Shown here piece by piece: positions 12,494 to 24,506 of a stretch of DNA of 64,000 bases (the first letter of the stretch is position 1; each line of letters starts with the position of its first letter). The DNA comes from Carnegiea gigantea. Taxonomy: Eukaryota > Streptophyta > Magnoliopsida > Caryophyllales > Cactaceae. The notes beneath the pieces were generated by a model. It was given only the letters and a program-made list of their open reading frames with translations. It made no database searches and was not told where the DNA came from. The DNA is taken from the NCBI GenBank assembly GCA_029747015.1, contig JAKOGI010000428.1, forward strand, positions 439,501 through 503,500. Reading direction: 5' to 3'. A program made the translations under genes and the position numbers.

Positions 12494-13609
12494 AATTTCA
12501 CATTTCACAACCCAAAGTGCAAACATGAACCAACCAATTCAAGCAAAATTGAAATTTCAAGGTTAATCTAAATTAGCTATTAGTCAATCAATCAAACTTC
12601 CCAATCAATAAATCAAGTGAAGCAAGTGAAGTTAATTTACATGCTTACAAGTTAATTAGGGCAATAAAAGTTACCACTCAATGAATTTAGAAGCAAGTGA
12701 AGCAAGTGAAGCAATCAAGTTAAGCAATCAAATTTAACAATCAACCGAAGCAACAATCATCAATACCTCAGTTCTGCCCAATGCCCAGTTGCCCGCCTGC
12801 CCGGCTGTGGTTATGGCCTGAGTTCTGCGTGCCTGACACTGAGAGTGAGAGCAAGAGAGTTTGAGAGTTTAGAGATGAAAGATTGAGAGTGAGAAAGTAG
12901 AATTGAGGACTAAGGAATTGAGAGATAGAGTCGAGTTTTAGAGCGAGAAACCAGAGAACAAGAATGAAGGAGAGTGTTACCTTAACAGTACAAATCGGCT
13001 GCGCGACCGGCGACGATGACGGAGAGCTGGTGGCGAGGGTTTGCAATCGCCAGACGGATGCAGATGCTAGTGGTGAGGGTCAGCACAGCAGCAAATGCTT
13101 GAGCCTGAGTTGTGAGAGAAAGAGAGTTTCAGACACCGGCCGGCGACCGGCGGCGGCGACGACGGAGAACAGCGACGACGGAGGAGAGGAGCGAGCTTAG
13201 GGTTGCACTTCGCTCTTGCTAGAACATAGAGAAAGAGGGACTGGAGAGTGAGAGACTTTCGTGGCTTTCGCCTTTCTGCAAGAAATTACGGTCGAAAAAA
13301 ACCGCTGATTTTTAAAGCAACCTAGGAAAATCCAGTTCAACCGCAGGTAGGCCGGATTGACCGCGTCATCCTGTCCAGCCAGATTTGACGGGTTTTTCTG
13401 ATCCGCTTGTCCGAACGGTTTTAATTAATTTTTGGCCCGCTCTTCGGACTGGTTCTCGGTTCAACCGGTCCAACCAGCCGTTCCGGTCCGATTCTCTCAA
13501 CCATGGCACGGAGATGCCAAACATAAATTGGGGTTAATTTTCGCTTTTCAGCCATTTTCTAGGCAAAAATTCTATGGTACATACTCATATATGTAGTTAC
13601 ATACACACC

Positions 13610-13617
13610 TATATAAG
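13610..13617 (+). promoter_or_regulatory. Plus-strand TATA-like box conserved among array units
   Basis: TATATAAG followed by a CT-rich leader. The same motif is at 23302-23309 (C) and 27891-27898 (D); in B (18145) it reads TATATACG. It lies upstream of UTP20 exon 1 but points away from it, so it would drive a divergent transcript. In unit A the transposon block now separates it from UTP20. Confidence 0.25.
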
Positions 13618-14756
13618 AGGGTGTGCTCTCTCTGCGGTCTCTCACCTTTCTATAGGGATCATAATTCTTCTTTGTAATTGTACACTTGTTTTCTATTTTT
13701 TATTTCTTTTTCTTTTTCTTTTGGAGGTGGATGAAGTCTAACGCCGCCTCATTTTTTTAAAAAATAAAATAAAATAATTGAATGCATTTTTTGTCCTGTT
13801 CTTTTTATTAATGATCAAATTTAATGGGATTTTTCATTTATACATTTTGGATTCAAATACGATTATACTATAATAATAATTAGAGAATCAAACTTAAATC
13901 TAATATATTGAAAATTTTTATCTTAGCTATTCAGTCAACACTTATTGTCTTTTATTTATGTATATATTGACTATGTGCGACAAAACCTCATAGTTGGATG
14001 AGGTGTGTGAACAAGCACATGACTGCTGAAAATGGGGATGGAGAAGAGTTATTTCAATGGAAATGAGAAAATATCACGTGTATCTCAAGGGAACCTAGTC
14101 GATCAACATAACCCAAAGCAACGGCGGTGGCAAGGGGTGGTCTAGCGCATGGTTAATGCCCTAGCGGAACAGCTATCATTTGGTTTTAGATTTTTTAATT
14201 AAATTGCCTCTCTAGATTAGTGTAAACATTGAGGAAAACTTGTTTCCAATGAAAATCTATCTCGAGACGTCAGGCAAGCATCAAGGCAGCAGCACCGAGT
14301 GAGCTATGCTGCGGCGGAGAAGTTAAAGATAAATACTTCTAGCAATAAACTCCACAGTGACATAAACATTGAAAACTTCATATTAACATGAGAAAATATA
14401 CTAGCTACACTCAAGCTTAGATGAAATTGTCATGTGACTATTTGTATTTACTTTTTCAGAAGGAGACTTGCGATTTGATTATAATTTTCATATTTTTGAC
14501 TAATGTTTTTGAATTCGAAAGCCAACTGAAATTGTGATCGTATTTTGGTGCAAACAAACTTCCATGATTAAAAGTCTCATTTAGGACATTTCATCAAAAA
14601 AGACGCCATGTCTGCCCGTAGATATGCTCAGTCTTCTGCTTAAATCTTCTGATCAACCAATATTACTAGGTGTCAGCACTACTACAAAAAGATCAAAATG
14701 ACAAAAAGAACAAATACAACACCCTTGTCTCTAAAACAGCACATTTATTTGCTCCG

Positions 14757-14795
14757 GTAAGCTTTGTTTACCGGTATGTTTTGACCTTCCAAGAC
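14757..14795 (-). pseudogene. Orphan PSRP2 terminal exon, unit A (damaged)
   Basis: Corresponds to the 39 nt last exon of PSRP2. The acceptor (TTGCAG) is kept and VLEGQNI is readable. The conserved Arg codon has become Pro, and the stop codon TAG has become TAC, so a reading frame would run on. It is separated from PSRP2 exons 1-3 by more than 15 kb. Confidence 0.85.
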
Positions 14796-15206
14796 CTGCA
14801 AGAAAGATCGTTCGCATCAGAAGTCTAAAAAAAATCAGCACAGATTTCACAATCCCAAGAGCATACAGTGGATGAAAATAATGTCGATTAAAATAACTGA
14901 GATTCGGAAGCAAAGACTAGACGATCAATGAGTCATAATGAACCGGCCACAACGTTTCAATCTAAGGATTTTCAACTTACAGAGACCACAAAGGTACCCA
15001 ATATCTCTAGTGCTCCTGCCATATTGTTTCCGAATATCTTTCTTGGCGTGCATCAACCGACCGCAAAGGGGGAAGGGCAGGCACAAAGGCCAATGTAAGG
15101 GCATTTGAAGTTATGTTGGTAGTGATAGAGCCAAAGACTTTACCAAGTGACCAATGTGACACACTGACACCCACATTATCTTTGTGCGTCTCAATGTATC
15201 AATCAA

Positions 15207-15376
15207 GAATTCAAAACGTAGTTTCGGTTGCGATTGTGGTTTTAGTGATGGCATAGAAAAATCACCATAATACGACAATCGCATCCCATACTGTGACGAA
15301 AACAAGGCTCATCTAATTCAGAAACCTTTTTGATGTGGTTGTTTCGTCGAAAAATGATCGCATTTTGAATCCATGG
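15207..15376. mobile_element. Mutator-like MITE M2 in unit A
   Basis: A 170 bp fold-back element with ends GAATTCAAAACGTAGTTTCGG and GATCGCATTTTGAATCC. It is flanked by TATCAATCAA (15197-15206) and TATCAATAAA (15377-15386), a target duplication of about 10 bp. Copies at the same position are at 20401-20571, 24961-25131 and 29507-29677, so it was already in PSRP2 intron 3 before the array formed. Confidence 0.7.
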
Positions 15377-15866
15377 TATCAATAAACATGTATGTTCATG
15401 TGTGTGCTTGTTTCTTCTTTTCTTTTTTTCTGTTTTTCCTTTTTCCTTCTTTAACGCTACCACAACTATAACTGCATTTTGAATCACCGGTAGAACCAAC
15501 GAAACCAATGCCAGGAGTCGTTGCCCTCTAAGAAGGTATGATGTACAAAAGCTTACCTCTTTGCTTTGTTTTAAGTCAACAAAACTAGAGATCCCACTTA
15601 TACATGGGCTTACCCTTTGGGATAAGGCATAGAGTTGAAAAGGGACAACTTAATCATAGGTTCGCTAGTTTGGAACCCTCTGCCTTGTGTGGATTTTCCT
15701 CCCAATCCCACTAGGCAGTCCCATGACGACTAGACTTATCCTCATAATTTAATTCAAAAAAACTTGCTACTGTCGGACCCGACAACGAAGCATGTTGATA
15801 AGTAACATACTCTACGAAAAGCAATGAGGGCTCTTTACCGATACAATTAGTTCTATTTGCTGTCAT

Positions 15867-16031
15867 GGATTCAAAATGTGGTTGATCTGTGATAAAATGT
15901 ATGCATCGGAAAGGTTTTTGAGTTGGCCGAACCGCATTTCGTCGCGATATGGAATGCAATTTCCGCATTAAAGTGATTTTTTCATATCGCGACCAAAACT
16001 ACAATCGCAAGCGAAACCACATTTTGAATCC
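15867..16031. mobile_element. Mutator-like MITE M1 in unit B
   Basis: Same element and position as at 6727-6891, with clean ends GGATTCAAAATGTGGTT and AACCACATTTTGAATCC and the same TTTGCTG-type flanking repeat. Confidence 0.65.
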
Positions 16032-16545
16032 TTGTTTGCTGCATAAATCAAAGCTAAAAAGTATGCACTAGTGGCATATTTTGACTCCAATTAAACTTTG
16101 CACATGTACAGGGATATTAAAAAAACAACCATTACTTTCACAGTTCACACCATATAGTTCACTCTTCTTTGATAAGTAAATTCTAATCTTTAAATTTCAT
16201 CTTCTTTCATGAGTAAAATTCTAAACTTTATTCTTCAAGATAATATATACATTTTTTTTAACCAAAAGTAATTACCACAATAAATACAAAGCATTAGCAC
16301 CTGATATACAAAGCCAAAAGCATCACCAAGACACCACATTTACATATAGCAATTGCCTTTGCCAGCCACAAAACTATAGAAGACCAATTTAGCTTAAAGT
16401 TTATGTTGTGTTGGTACAACCATACAAACACACCAAAATTCTCGCAGACACCGGCAAGTTCCAAATGAGTCGCCCTAGAATCCTGACCAGAAATAGTAGC
16501 CCTTATTATACATCAATCTCCAAACAAGGTAAGTTATTGATCACT

Positions 16546-16548
<3 letters not shown>

Positions 16549-16622
<74 letters not shown>
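16549..16622. repeat. (CT)n followed by (CA)n, unit B
   Basis: A compound microsatellite equivalent to the tracts at 7414 (A), 21693 (C) and 26297 (D). The CT length and the presence of CA vary between units. Confidence 0.95.
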
Positions 16623-16624
<2 letters not shown>

Positions 16625-17532
16625 GTACACACACTCTTAAACCGACGTCATATGCAACAAAAGGCACAAAGTGCAGCCCTTAGCTCATCAAAAATAACAC
16701 ATAAATTCATTTCCATAATCAATCATGTTCATGCAAACTACCAAGAGTTCTCCATCAATACAGAGAAGACTGAACGCCAAGTTCACCAATGAAACCAAAC
16801 TAATTTCTCATGCAAGCTCACATAATTGCGTACATTATTTATAACTAACTCTTTGATCATTGAATCTTTCGCATAAACGTCGTGTATACTTGAAATCTAA
16901 GCATGCAAATTGCAAAGCGCCCCCCAAGAGAGAGAGAGGGCGGAGAGAATCATCCATATGTTCCATAGCTCCAGGCTTATCAGCATAATAGGTACAGGAA
17001 GGGGCATAAATTATCTAAGCCACCTCATGAGGGCTAGTAAACTAGATCGTGCTAGGGAAGTTCACATGCTCAACTTAAGAAATGCTCAAACAAGCTCAAG
17101 CTTTGTCATAAGCAAGCCAAGCTCAAAAAGCTCAGCTTGCATCAGTCATGAGCGTCATATGACCCTACAAAATTTGGAAAAAGAAGAAAAATAATCCTTG
17201 AAATGACTTGAGCGTTGAGACATGATTCGATCCATATACATGCAACTAACACACAGTTTTAACACTTCGTTTCATCTCTATTCAGACACACATTGAAACC
17301 TTAGGCCAACATCGTCATCCTCACTAAGCCTACTACCATACCATACATGCTTCCTAGTTTCCATATCCACCATTATTTCAGAGATTAGATACACAATCTT
17401 CCCGTCACGAGATATTTATTCCAGATTCTCACATCAATGGTAATGACTATAGAGGAAAATAGGCATAAGTGAATCATAAACACCCATAACAACAATAACA
17501 AGAATACAACAATGTCAGGTTCATTAACATAC

Positions 17533-17871
17533 CCGCCAAGAAATGAGGCAGTCCAAGAAAAAGGACGACTAAGTTGAGGTTCGGATTTAATGGTGTCGAG
17601 CCCACGATATACATCAATGTCTAATTCTTCAATTCTTTGTGCAAATGATTTGAATTGCATATTAACAACAATTCAATGTCAAAACAAAGAAGGGCAATTT
17701 AAACCAAGAACAGAAAGGTCGAACCAGTACTCAAAATGATGGGAAAGAAGGGATTTTTTGGGTAGTGGCAAGGGTTTAAGGGCGAGGAGAACAGACCACA
17801 AAGCGCCGGTTTCAACGTCCCGGAGTTATGTTCAGAGACTTGACCGATTGAGCTTCCTTCACGGTCACCAT
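17533..17871 (-). pseudogene. Orphan UTP20 exons 1-2, unit B (dead)
   Basis: Exon 1 equivalent is 17797-17871 and exon 2 equivalent is 17533-17654. Codon 20 of exon 1 is TGA where the other units have CGA. The exon 2 acceptor reads CAA instead of CAG. Exon 2 is 122 nt instead of 123 because of a net 1 nt loss near its 3' end, which shifts the frame. The beginning of exon 2 is still clearly readable (FKSFAQRIEELDIDVYRGLD). Confidence 0.9.
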
Positions 17872-18959
17872 GGTTGCGTGTACCAGAGAGAAGAAAGTAA
17901 GGAGTAATTGCTGTCAATGTGGGAAGCGCCAACTACACAGAAAATTCAGGTTGAGAGAGAGAAAAAGAGTAGCAGATGAGGAGGGGGACACGCCGCAGCG
18001 ATGGAGGCAGAAAAGGGTGAGAGCTATTTTGATGCTTGCCTGACGGAGAGGCCAAACATAAATTGGTGTTAATTTTTGCTTTTCTGCCAATCTCTCTGCA
18101 AAAATTCTATAATACATACTCATATATCTAGTTATATACACACTTATATACGAGGGTGTGCTCTTTCTGCGGCCTCTCACCTTTCTACAGGGATTGTAAT
18201 TCTTCTTTGTAATTGTACCCTTGTTTTATGTATTTTATTTCCTTTTCTTTTTCTTTTGGGGGTGGAGAGAGTCTAACGCCTTCTCATTTTTTTAAAAAAG
18301 TAAAATAAAATAATTGATTGCATTTTTTGTCCTGTTCTTTTTATTAGTGACCAAATTTAATGGGATTTTTCGTTTATACATTTTGGGTTCAAATACGATT
18401 ATACTATAATAATAATTGGAGAATCAAACTTAAAATATAACATATTGAAAATTGTTATCTTAACTATTCAGTCAACGCTTATTGTCTTTTATTTATGTAT
18501 GTTGACTATGTGTGATAAAACCTCATAGATGGATGAGGTGTGTGAACAAGCACATAACTGCTTAAAATGGGGATGGAGAAGAGTTATTTTAGTGGAAATG
18601 AGAAAATATCATGTGTATCTCAAGGAACCTAGTCGATCAACATAACCCAAGGCAATGGCGGTGGCAAGGGGTGGTCTAGTGCATGGTTGATGCCCTAGCG
18701 GAACAGCTATCCTTTGGTTTTAGATTTTTTAATTAAATTGCTTCTCTAGATTAGTGTAAAATAGATGAAAGCTTGTTTCCCCTGAAAATCTATCACGAGA
18801 TGTCAGGCAAGCATCAAGGCAGCAGCGCCACGTGAGTTATACTGCGACGGAGAAATTAAAAATAAATACTTCTAGCAATAAACTCCGCCGTGGCATAAAC
18901 ATTGAAAACTTCGCATTAACATGAGAAAATATACTAGCTACACTCAAGCTTAGATGAAA

Positions 18960-19693
18960 CTAGCATGAATCCCATGTTTTGCATGGACATCTGTAATCTT
19001 CTACATTAGATTTTATTTTTTAAAAAAATATCTAGAAATCAACTAAGAATTTTTTTTTTTTAGCATTTTAGGATTGCAACGTATTTGACAAAACCAATAA
19101 TCGCATGTTAACTTATTATAGAGTTGAAAATTGATAATAAGAAACAAACAGTTCAATAGTCCGGATTGACATTCATTAAAATATTTTTTTGAGAGAATAA
19201 ACATCTCAACTATCATAGTATGGTTCATATTTTTGATATGACATTATCTTAATGTTAAGCAATAAATAATGGACTAACTAAAATATATTAGTTATTGTGA
19301 AAATTTCAATAGTTAAAATTTTCAACTATGCCTCTTATTTAATAAGAATCACAAAATTGTAATTGTAATTGTGTTAAAAAAAAAGATTATTCGTCATTAT
19401 TAAAATAATTAATTCAATTACTACATATAAGAAACTAATAGTTACTCATGTATAACATTTCTATTAGATAATTTAAAAGAATAATCTAGTCATACGAAAA
19501 GTTTTAAACCACCACTTGCAATTAATGTTGCAATAACTTTCCAAAAATATTTATTTTAGTCTTTATGTTGCTTTGTTCTCAAATTACCTCATATAATTAA
19601 AATAAATTAATTACAAGTTCGCATTAGCCAATCATATGAAGACACTTGTGGAAAGCATATTAATTCACTCATTTTTAGATATAACTATATAGA
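18960..19693 (-). mobile_element. Non-autonomous Helitron, 734 bp, in unit B
   Basis: Read on the minus strand, the element starts TCTATATAGTTATATC and ends ATTCATGCTAG. The short hairpin CCATG-CAAAA-CATGG lies 10 nt before the CTAG end. The empty site is preserved in the other units (GATGAAATTGTGATG, for example at 24,112). In B the same sequence is cut exactly between A and T, with no target duplication. TC start, hairpin, CTRR end and insertion between A and T are the full Helitron signature. No coding sequence is seen. Confidence 0.9.
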
Positions 19694-20400
19694 TTGTGAT
19701 GTGACTATTTGTATTTACTTTTTAGAAGGGGACTTGCGATTTGATTACAATTTTCATATTTTTGACTAATGTTTTTGAATTCGAAAGGCAACTGAAATTG
19801 TGATGGTATTTTGGTGTGAACGAACTTCCATGATTCACACACACACAAAAAAAAAAGAGTTATGATGAATGTTTTTGAATTGAAAAAGAAAATGATTAAA
19901 AGTCTCAGTTAGGACATTTCATCAAAAACGCCACATCTGCCCGTAGATATGCTCAGTCTTGTGCTTAAATCTTCTGATCAACCAAAATTACCAGGTCTCA
20001 GCACTACTATAAAAAGATTAGAATGACATAAAGAACAAATACAACACCCTTGTCTCTAAAACAGCATAGTGGATGAAAATAATGTTGATTAACATAATTG
20101 AGATTCAGAAGCAAAGACTAGACGATCAATGAGTCATAATAAACCGGCCACAATGTTTTAATCTAAGGATTTTCAACTTTACAGAGACCACAAAGGTGCC
20201 TAATATCTATAGTGTTCATCCCATACTATTTCCATAGATCTTTCTTGGCGTGTATCAGCCGACCGCAAGGGGAGGGGAAGGGCCAATGTAAGGGCATTTG
20301 AAGTTATGTCGGTAGTAATAGAGCCAAAGACTTTACTAAGTGACTGATAGTGACACACCGACACCCACATTATCTTTGTTTTTCTCAATGTATCAATCAC

Positions 20401-20571
20401 GAATTCAAAACGCAGTTTTGGTTGCGATTGTAGTTTCAGTCGCTGGCATAGGAAAATCACCATAATACGGCAATCGCATCCTATACTACGACCAAAACGA
20501 GGTTCAGCCAATTCAGAAACCTTTTCGATGTGGTTGTTTCGTCGCAAAATGACCACATTTTGAATCCATGG
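20401..20571. mobile_element. Mutator-like MITE M2 in unit B
   Basis: Same element and position as at 15207-15376. Left flank is TATCAATCAC, right flank TATCAATAAA. Confidence 0.65.
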
Positions 20572-21690
20572 TATCAATAAACATGTATGTTCATGTGTGT
20601 GCTTGTTTCTTCTTTTCTTTTTTCTGTTTTTCTTTTTTCCTTCTTTAACACTACCAAAACCATAACTGCATTTTGAATCCCTGGTAGAACCAATGAAACC
20701 AATGCCAGAAGTCGTTGCCCTGTAAGAAGGTCTGATGTACAAAAGTTTACCTGTTTGTTTTGTTTTAAGTCAACAAAGCTAGAGATCCCACTTATACATT
20801 GGCGCACCTTTTGGGATAAGACATAGAGTTGGAAAGTGACAACTTAATCATAGATTCGCCAGTTTGGACCCCTCTTCCTTGTGTGGATTTTCCTCCAAAT
20901 CCCACTAGGCAGTCCCATGATGATTGGACTTATCCTCATAATTTAACTGAACAAAAGTTTGCTACTGTCGGACCTCACAACGAAGCATGTTGATAAGTAA
21001 TCTACTCCACAAAAAGCAGTGAGGACTCTTTACTGATACAATTATGCATTAGAAAGGTTTTTGAGTTGGCCGAACCGGATTTCGTCGCGATATGGAATGC
21101 AATTTCCGCATTTAGGTGATTTTTTTGTATCGCGACCGAAGCTACAATTGCAACTGAAATCACATTTTGAATCATTGTTTGCTGCATAAATCAAAGGTAA
21201 AAAGTATGCACTACTTGCATATTTTGACTCCAATTAAAGTTTGCACATGTACAAGGATATTAAAAAAACAACCGCCACTTTCACAATTCACAACATATAG
21301 TTCACTCTTCTTTGATGAGTAAATTCTAAACTTTAACTTTCATCTTCTTTCATGAGTAAAATTCTAAACTTTATTCTTCAGGATCATATATACATTTTTT
21401 TTTTGCCAAGAGTAATTACCACAATAAATACGAAGCATCAGCACTCGATATACAGAGCCAAAAGCGTCACCAGGACACCACATTTACATATAGCAAATGC
21501 ATTTGTCGGCCACAAAACTATAGAAGACCAATTTAGCTTAAAGTTTATGTTGTGTTAGTACAACCATAAAAACACACCAAAAATCTCGTAGACGCTAGCA
21601 AGTTCCAAATGAATATGCCCTAAAATCCTGACCATAAAAAGTAGCACTTAGTGTACATCAATCTCCAAACAAGGTAAGTTATTGATCACT

Positions 21691-21727
<37 letters not shown>

Positions 21728-22653
21728 GCGCACACACACATGTGTACACACACTCTTAAACCGACGTCATATACAACAAAAGGCACAAAGTGCAGCCCTT
21801 AGCTCGTCAACAATAACATAGGAATTCATTCCTATAATCAATCATGTCCATGCAGACCACCAAGAGTTCTCCATCAATGCAGAGAAGACTGGAAGCCAAG
21901 TTCACCAATGAAACCAAACTAATTTATCATGTAGGCTCACATAATTGTGTACATTATTTATAACTAACTCTTGATCATTGAATCTTTCATATAAATGCCA
22001 TGTATACTTGAAATCTAAGCATGCTGATTGTAAAGCCCTCCTCCAGAGAAAGAGAGAGAGGGCGGAGAGAATCCTCCATATGTTCCATAGCTCCAGGCTT
22101 ATCAGCAGAACAGGTACAGGAAGGGGCATAAATTATCTAAGCCACCTCATCATGACTAGTAAACTAGATTGTGCTGGGGAAGTTCACATGCTCAACTTAA
22201 GAAATGCTTAAACAAGCTCAAGCTTAGTTATAAGCAAGCCAAGCTCAAAAAGCTCAGCTTGCATCAGTCATGAGCGTCATATGAGCCTACAAAATTTGGA
22301 AAAAGAAGAAAAATAATCCTCGAAATGACTTGAGTATTGAGACATGATTCGATCCAGATACATTCAACTAACATACGGTTTTAACACTTCGTTTCATCTT
22401 TATTCAGACACACATTGAAACCTTAGGCTGCCATCGTCATCTTCGCTAAGCCTACTACCATATCATGCATGATTTCTATTTCCATGTCCACCATTATGTC
22501 AGAGATTAGATACACAATCTTCCTATCACGAGATACTTATTCCAGATTCTCATATCAATGGTGATGACTGGAGAGGAAAATAGGCATAAGTGAGTCATAA
22601 ACACCAATAACAGCAATAACAAGAAGACAATAATGCCAGGTTCATTAACATAC

Positions 22654-22993
22654 TCGCCAATAAATGAGGCAGTCCAAGAAAAAAGATGACCCAGATGAGG
22701 GTTCGGATTTAATGGTGTCAAGGCTACGATATACATCAACGTCTAACTCTTCAATTCTTTGTGCAAATGATTTGAACTGCATATTAACAATAATTCAATG
22801 TGAAAACAAAGAAGGGCAATTTAAACCAAGAGCAGAAAGATCAAACCAGTACTCAAAATGATGGGAAAGAAGGGATTTTTTTGACAGTGGCAAGGGTTTA
22901 AGGGCGAGGAGAACTGACCACAAAGCGCCGGTTTCGACGTCCCGATGTTGTGTTCAGAGACTCGACCGATTGAGCTTCCTTCACGGTCGCCAT
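22654..22993 (-). pseudogene. Orphan but intact UTP20 exons 1-2, unit C
   Basis: Exon 1 equivalent (22919-22993) begins MATVKEAQSVESLNTTSGRR and keeps the GTCAGT donor. Exon 2 equivalent (22654-22776, 123 nt) keeps the CAG acceptor and GTATGT donor and reads in frame to FFLDCLIYWR. At the SSG site (EPSSGSSFF) it looks closer to what I recall of plant UTP20 than copy A (EPSSMSSFF). It has no exon 3 nearby. It could serve as an alternative first-exon pair for UTP20 only by splicing across about 17 kb and skipping copies B and A. Confidence 0.85.
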
Positions 22994-23072
22994 GGTTGCG
23001 TGTACCAGAGAGAAGAAAGTAAAGATTAATTGCTGTCAATTGGGAAGCGGCAACTACATAGAAAATTCAGGT

Positions 23073-23073
<1 letters not shown>

Positions 23074-23120
<47 letters not shown>
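23074..23120. repeat. (GA)n microsatellite upstream of orphan UTP20 exon 1, unit C
   Basis: A long GA run about 80 bp upstream of the exon 1 ATG. The matching position in A, B and D has only a short interrupted GAGAGAGAGAAAGAG, so the expansion is private to C. Confidence 0.9.
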
Positions 23121-23126
<6 letters not shown>

Positions 23127-24506
23127 TAGCGGAAGAGGAGGGCGACACGCCACAGTGATGGAGGCAGAGAAGGATGAGAGCTACTTTGATGCTTGCCTGA
23201 CGGAGAGGCCAAACATAAATTAGGGTTACTGTTCGCTTTTCTGACAGTGTCTCTGCAAAAATTATATGATACATACTCATGCATCTAGTTATATACACAC
23301 TTATATAAGAGGGTGTACTCTCTTTGCGGGCTCTCACATTTCTATAGGGGTCGTAATTATTCTTTGTAATTGTACCCTTGTTTTCTTTTTGTATTTCTTT
23401 TTCTTTTTCTTTTGGGGGTGGAGGGAGTCTAAGGCTTTCTCATTTTTTAAAAAAATAAAATAAAAAAATTGATAGTATTTTGTTGTCCTGTTCTTTTTAT
23501 TAATGATCAAATTTAATGGGATTTTTCATTTATACATTTTGGATTCAAATACGATTATACTATAATAATTGGAGAATCAAACTTAAATTCTAGTATATTG
23601 AAAATTTTTATCCTAACTATTCAGTCAACACTTATTCTCTTTTATTTATGTATATATATTGACTATGTGTGAGGAAGTCTCATAGATGGATGAGGTGTGC
23701 GAACAAGTGCATAACTACTAAAAATGGGGATGGACAAGAGTTATTTCTGTGGAAATGCGAAAATATCATGTGTATCTCAAGGGAACCTAGTCGATCAACA
23801 TAACCCAAGGCAACGACGGTGGCAATGGGTGGTCTAGCGCATGGTTGATGCCCTAGCGGAACAACTATCCTTTGGTTTTAGATTTTTTAATCAAATTGCC
23901 TCTTTAGATTAGTGTAAACATAGAGGAAAGCTTGTTTTCCCTGAAAATCTATCTCGATACATCCGGCAAGCATTAAGGCAACAGCACCAAGTGAGCTATG
24001 TTGTGACGGAGAAGTTAAAGATAGATACTTCTAGCAATAAACTCCACAGTGGCATAAACATTGAAAACTTCATATTAACATGAGAAAATATACTAACTAC
24101 AATCAAGCTTAGATGAAATTGTGATGTGACTATTTGTATTTATTTTTTCAGAAGGGGACTTGCAATTTGATTGCATTTTTCATATTTTTGACTAATGTTT
24201 TTGAATTCGAAAGGCAACTGAAATTGTGATGGTATTTTGATGCGAACGAACTTCCATGATTCACAAAAAAAAAAAAAGAGTTATGACGAATGCCTTTGAA
24301 TTCAAAAAGAAAATGATTAAAAGTCTCAGTTAGGACATTTCATCAAAAAGGATGCCATGCCTAGCCGTAGATATGCTCAGTCTTGTGCTTAAATGTTCTG
24401 ATCAACCAACATTGCGAGGTCTCAGCACTACTATAAAAAGATGAGAATGACATAAAGAACGAATTATAACACCATTGTCTCTAAAACAGCACATTTATTT
24501 GCTCTG

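Larger units (their letters stand above)
8325..13508. mobile_element. 5.2 kb composite transposon insertion in unit A, upstream of UTP20
   Basis: Units B, C and D run without a break across this point (TTGCCTGAC followed by GGAGAGG). In A the two halves are separated by about 5.18 kb. The block has imperfect inverted ends: CAAGGTTGAGATAACC at the left, and at the right a sequence whose complement reads CATGGTTGAGAGAATCGG. Inside each end is GC-rich sequence with repeated GGTTCAACCGGT-type motifs. I see no convincing target duplication, only a shared AC, so the superfamily is unsettled (hAT or Mutator-like, non-autonomous). No transposase frame is recognisable. Other elements are nested inside it. 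Much of 8470-10510 is AT-rich filler in which I recognise nothing. Confidence 0.75.
6323..15450. repeat. Array unit A (leftmost)
   Basis: This unit carries the UTP20 exons 1 and 2 that join the rest of that gene, both intact with good splice sites. Relative to unit C it lacks the stretch matching 21,725-22,297 (about 570 bp): the CT microsatellite at 7414-7452 runs straight into the sequence just before exon 2. It also contains the transposon block 8325-13508. Its PSRP2 terminal exon is damaged. Confidence 0.93.
15451..20644. repeat. Array unit B
   Basis: This unit is the most degraded. Its UTP20 exons 1 and 2 carry a nonsense codon, a frameshift and a lost splice acceptor. A deletion of about 125 bp at about 20,065 removed the PSRP2 terminal exon. 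A Helitron is inserted at 18960-19693. It keeps MITE M1 (15867-16031) and M2 (20401-20571). Confidence 0.93.

Noticed and set aside
8316..13515. 8 or 9 bp target duplication for the 5.2 kb block
   Set aside because: Flanking octamers and nonamers do not match; at most a shared AC, so no superfamily was assigned from it.
16910..17194. Small plus-strand frame recurring at 21,978 and 26,693
   Set aside because: Conserved as DNA within the array; starts and ends differ and no domain is visible.
20200..20742. 180-codon minus-strand frame (related frames near 24,793 and 29,330)
   Set aside because: Runs through MITE M2 and flanking intron; repeated only because the DNA is repeated, and frame lengths differ between units.
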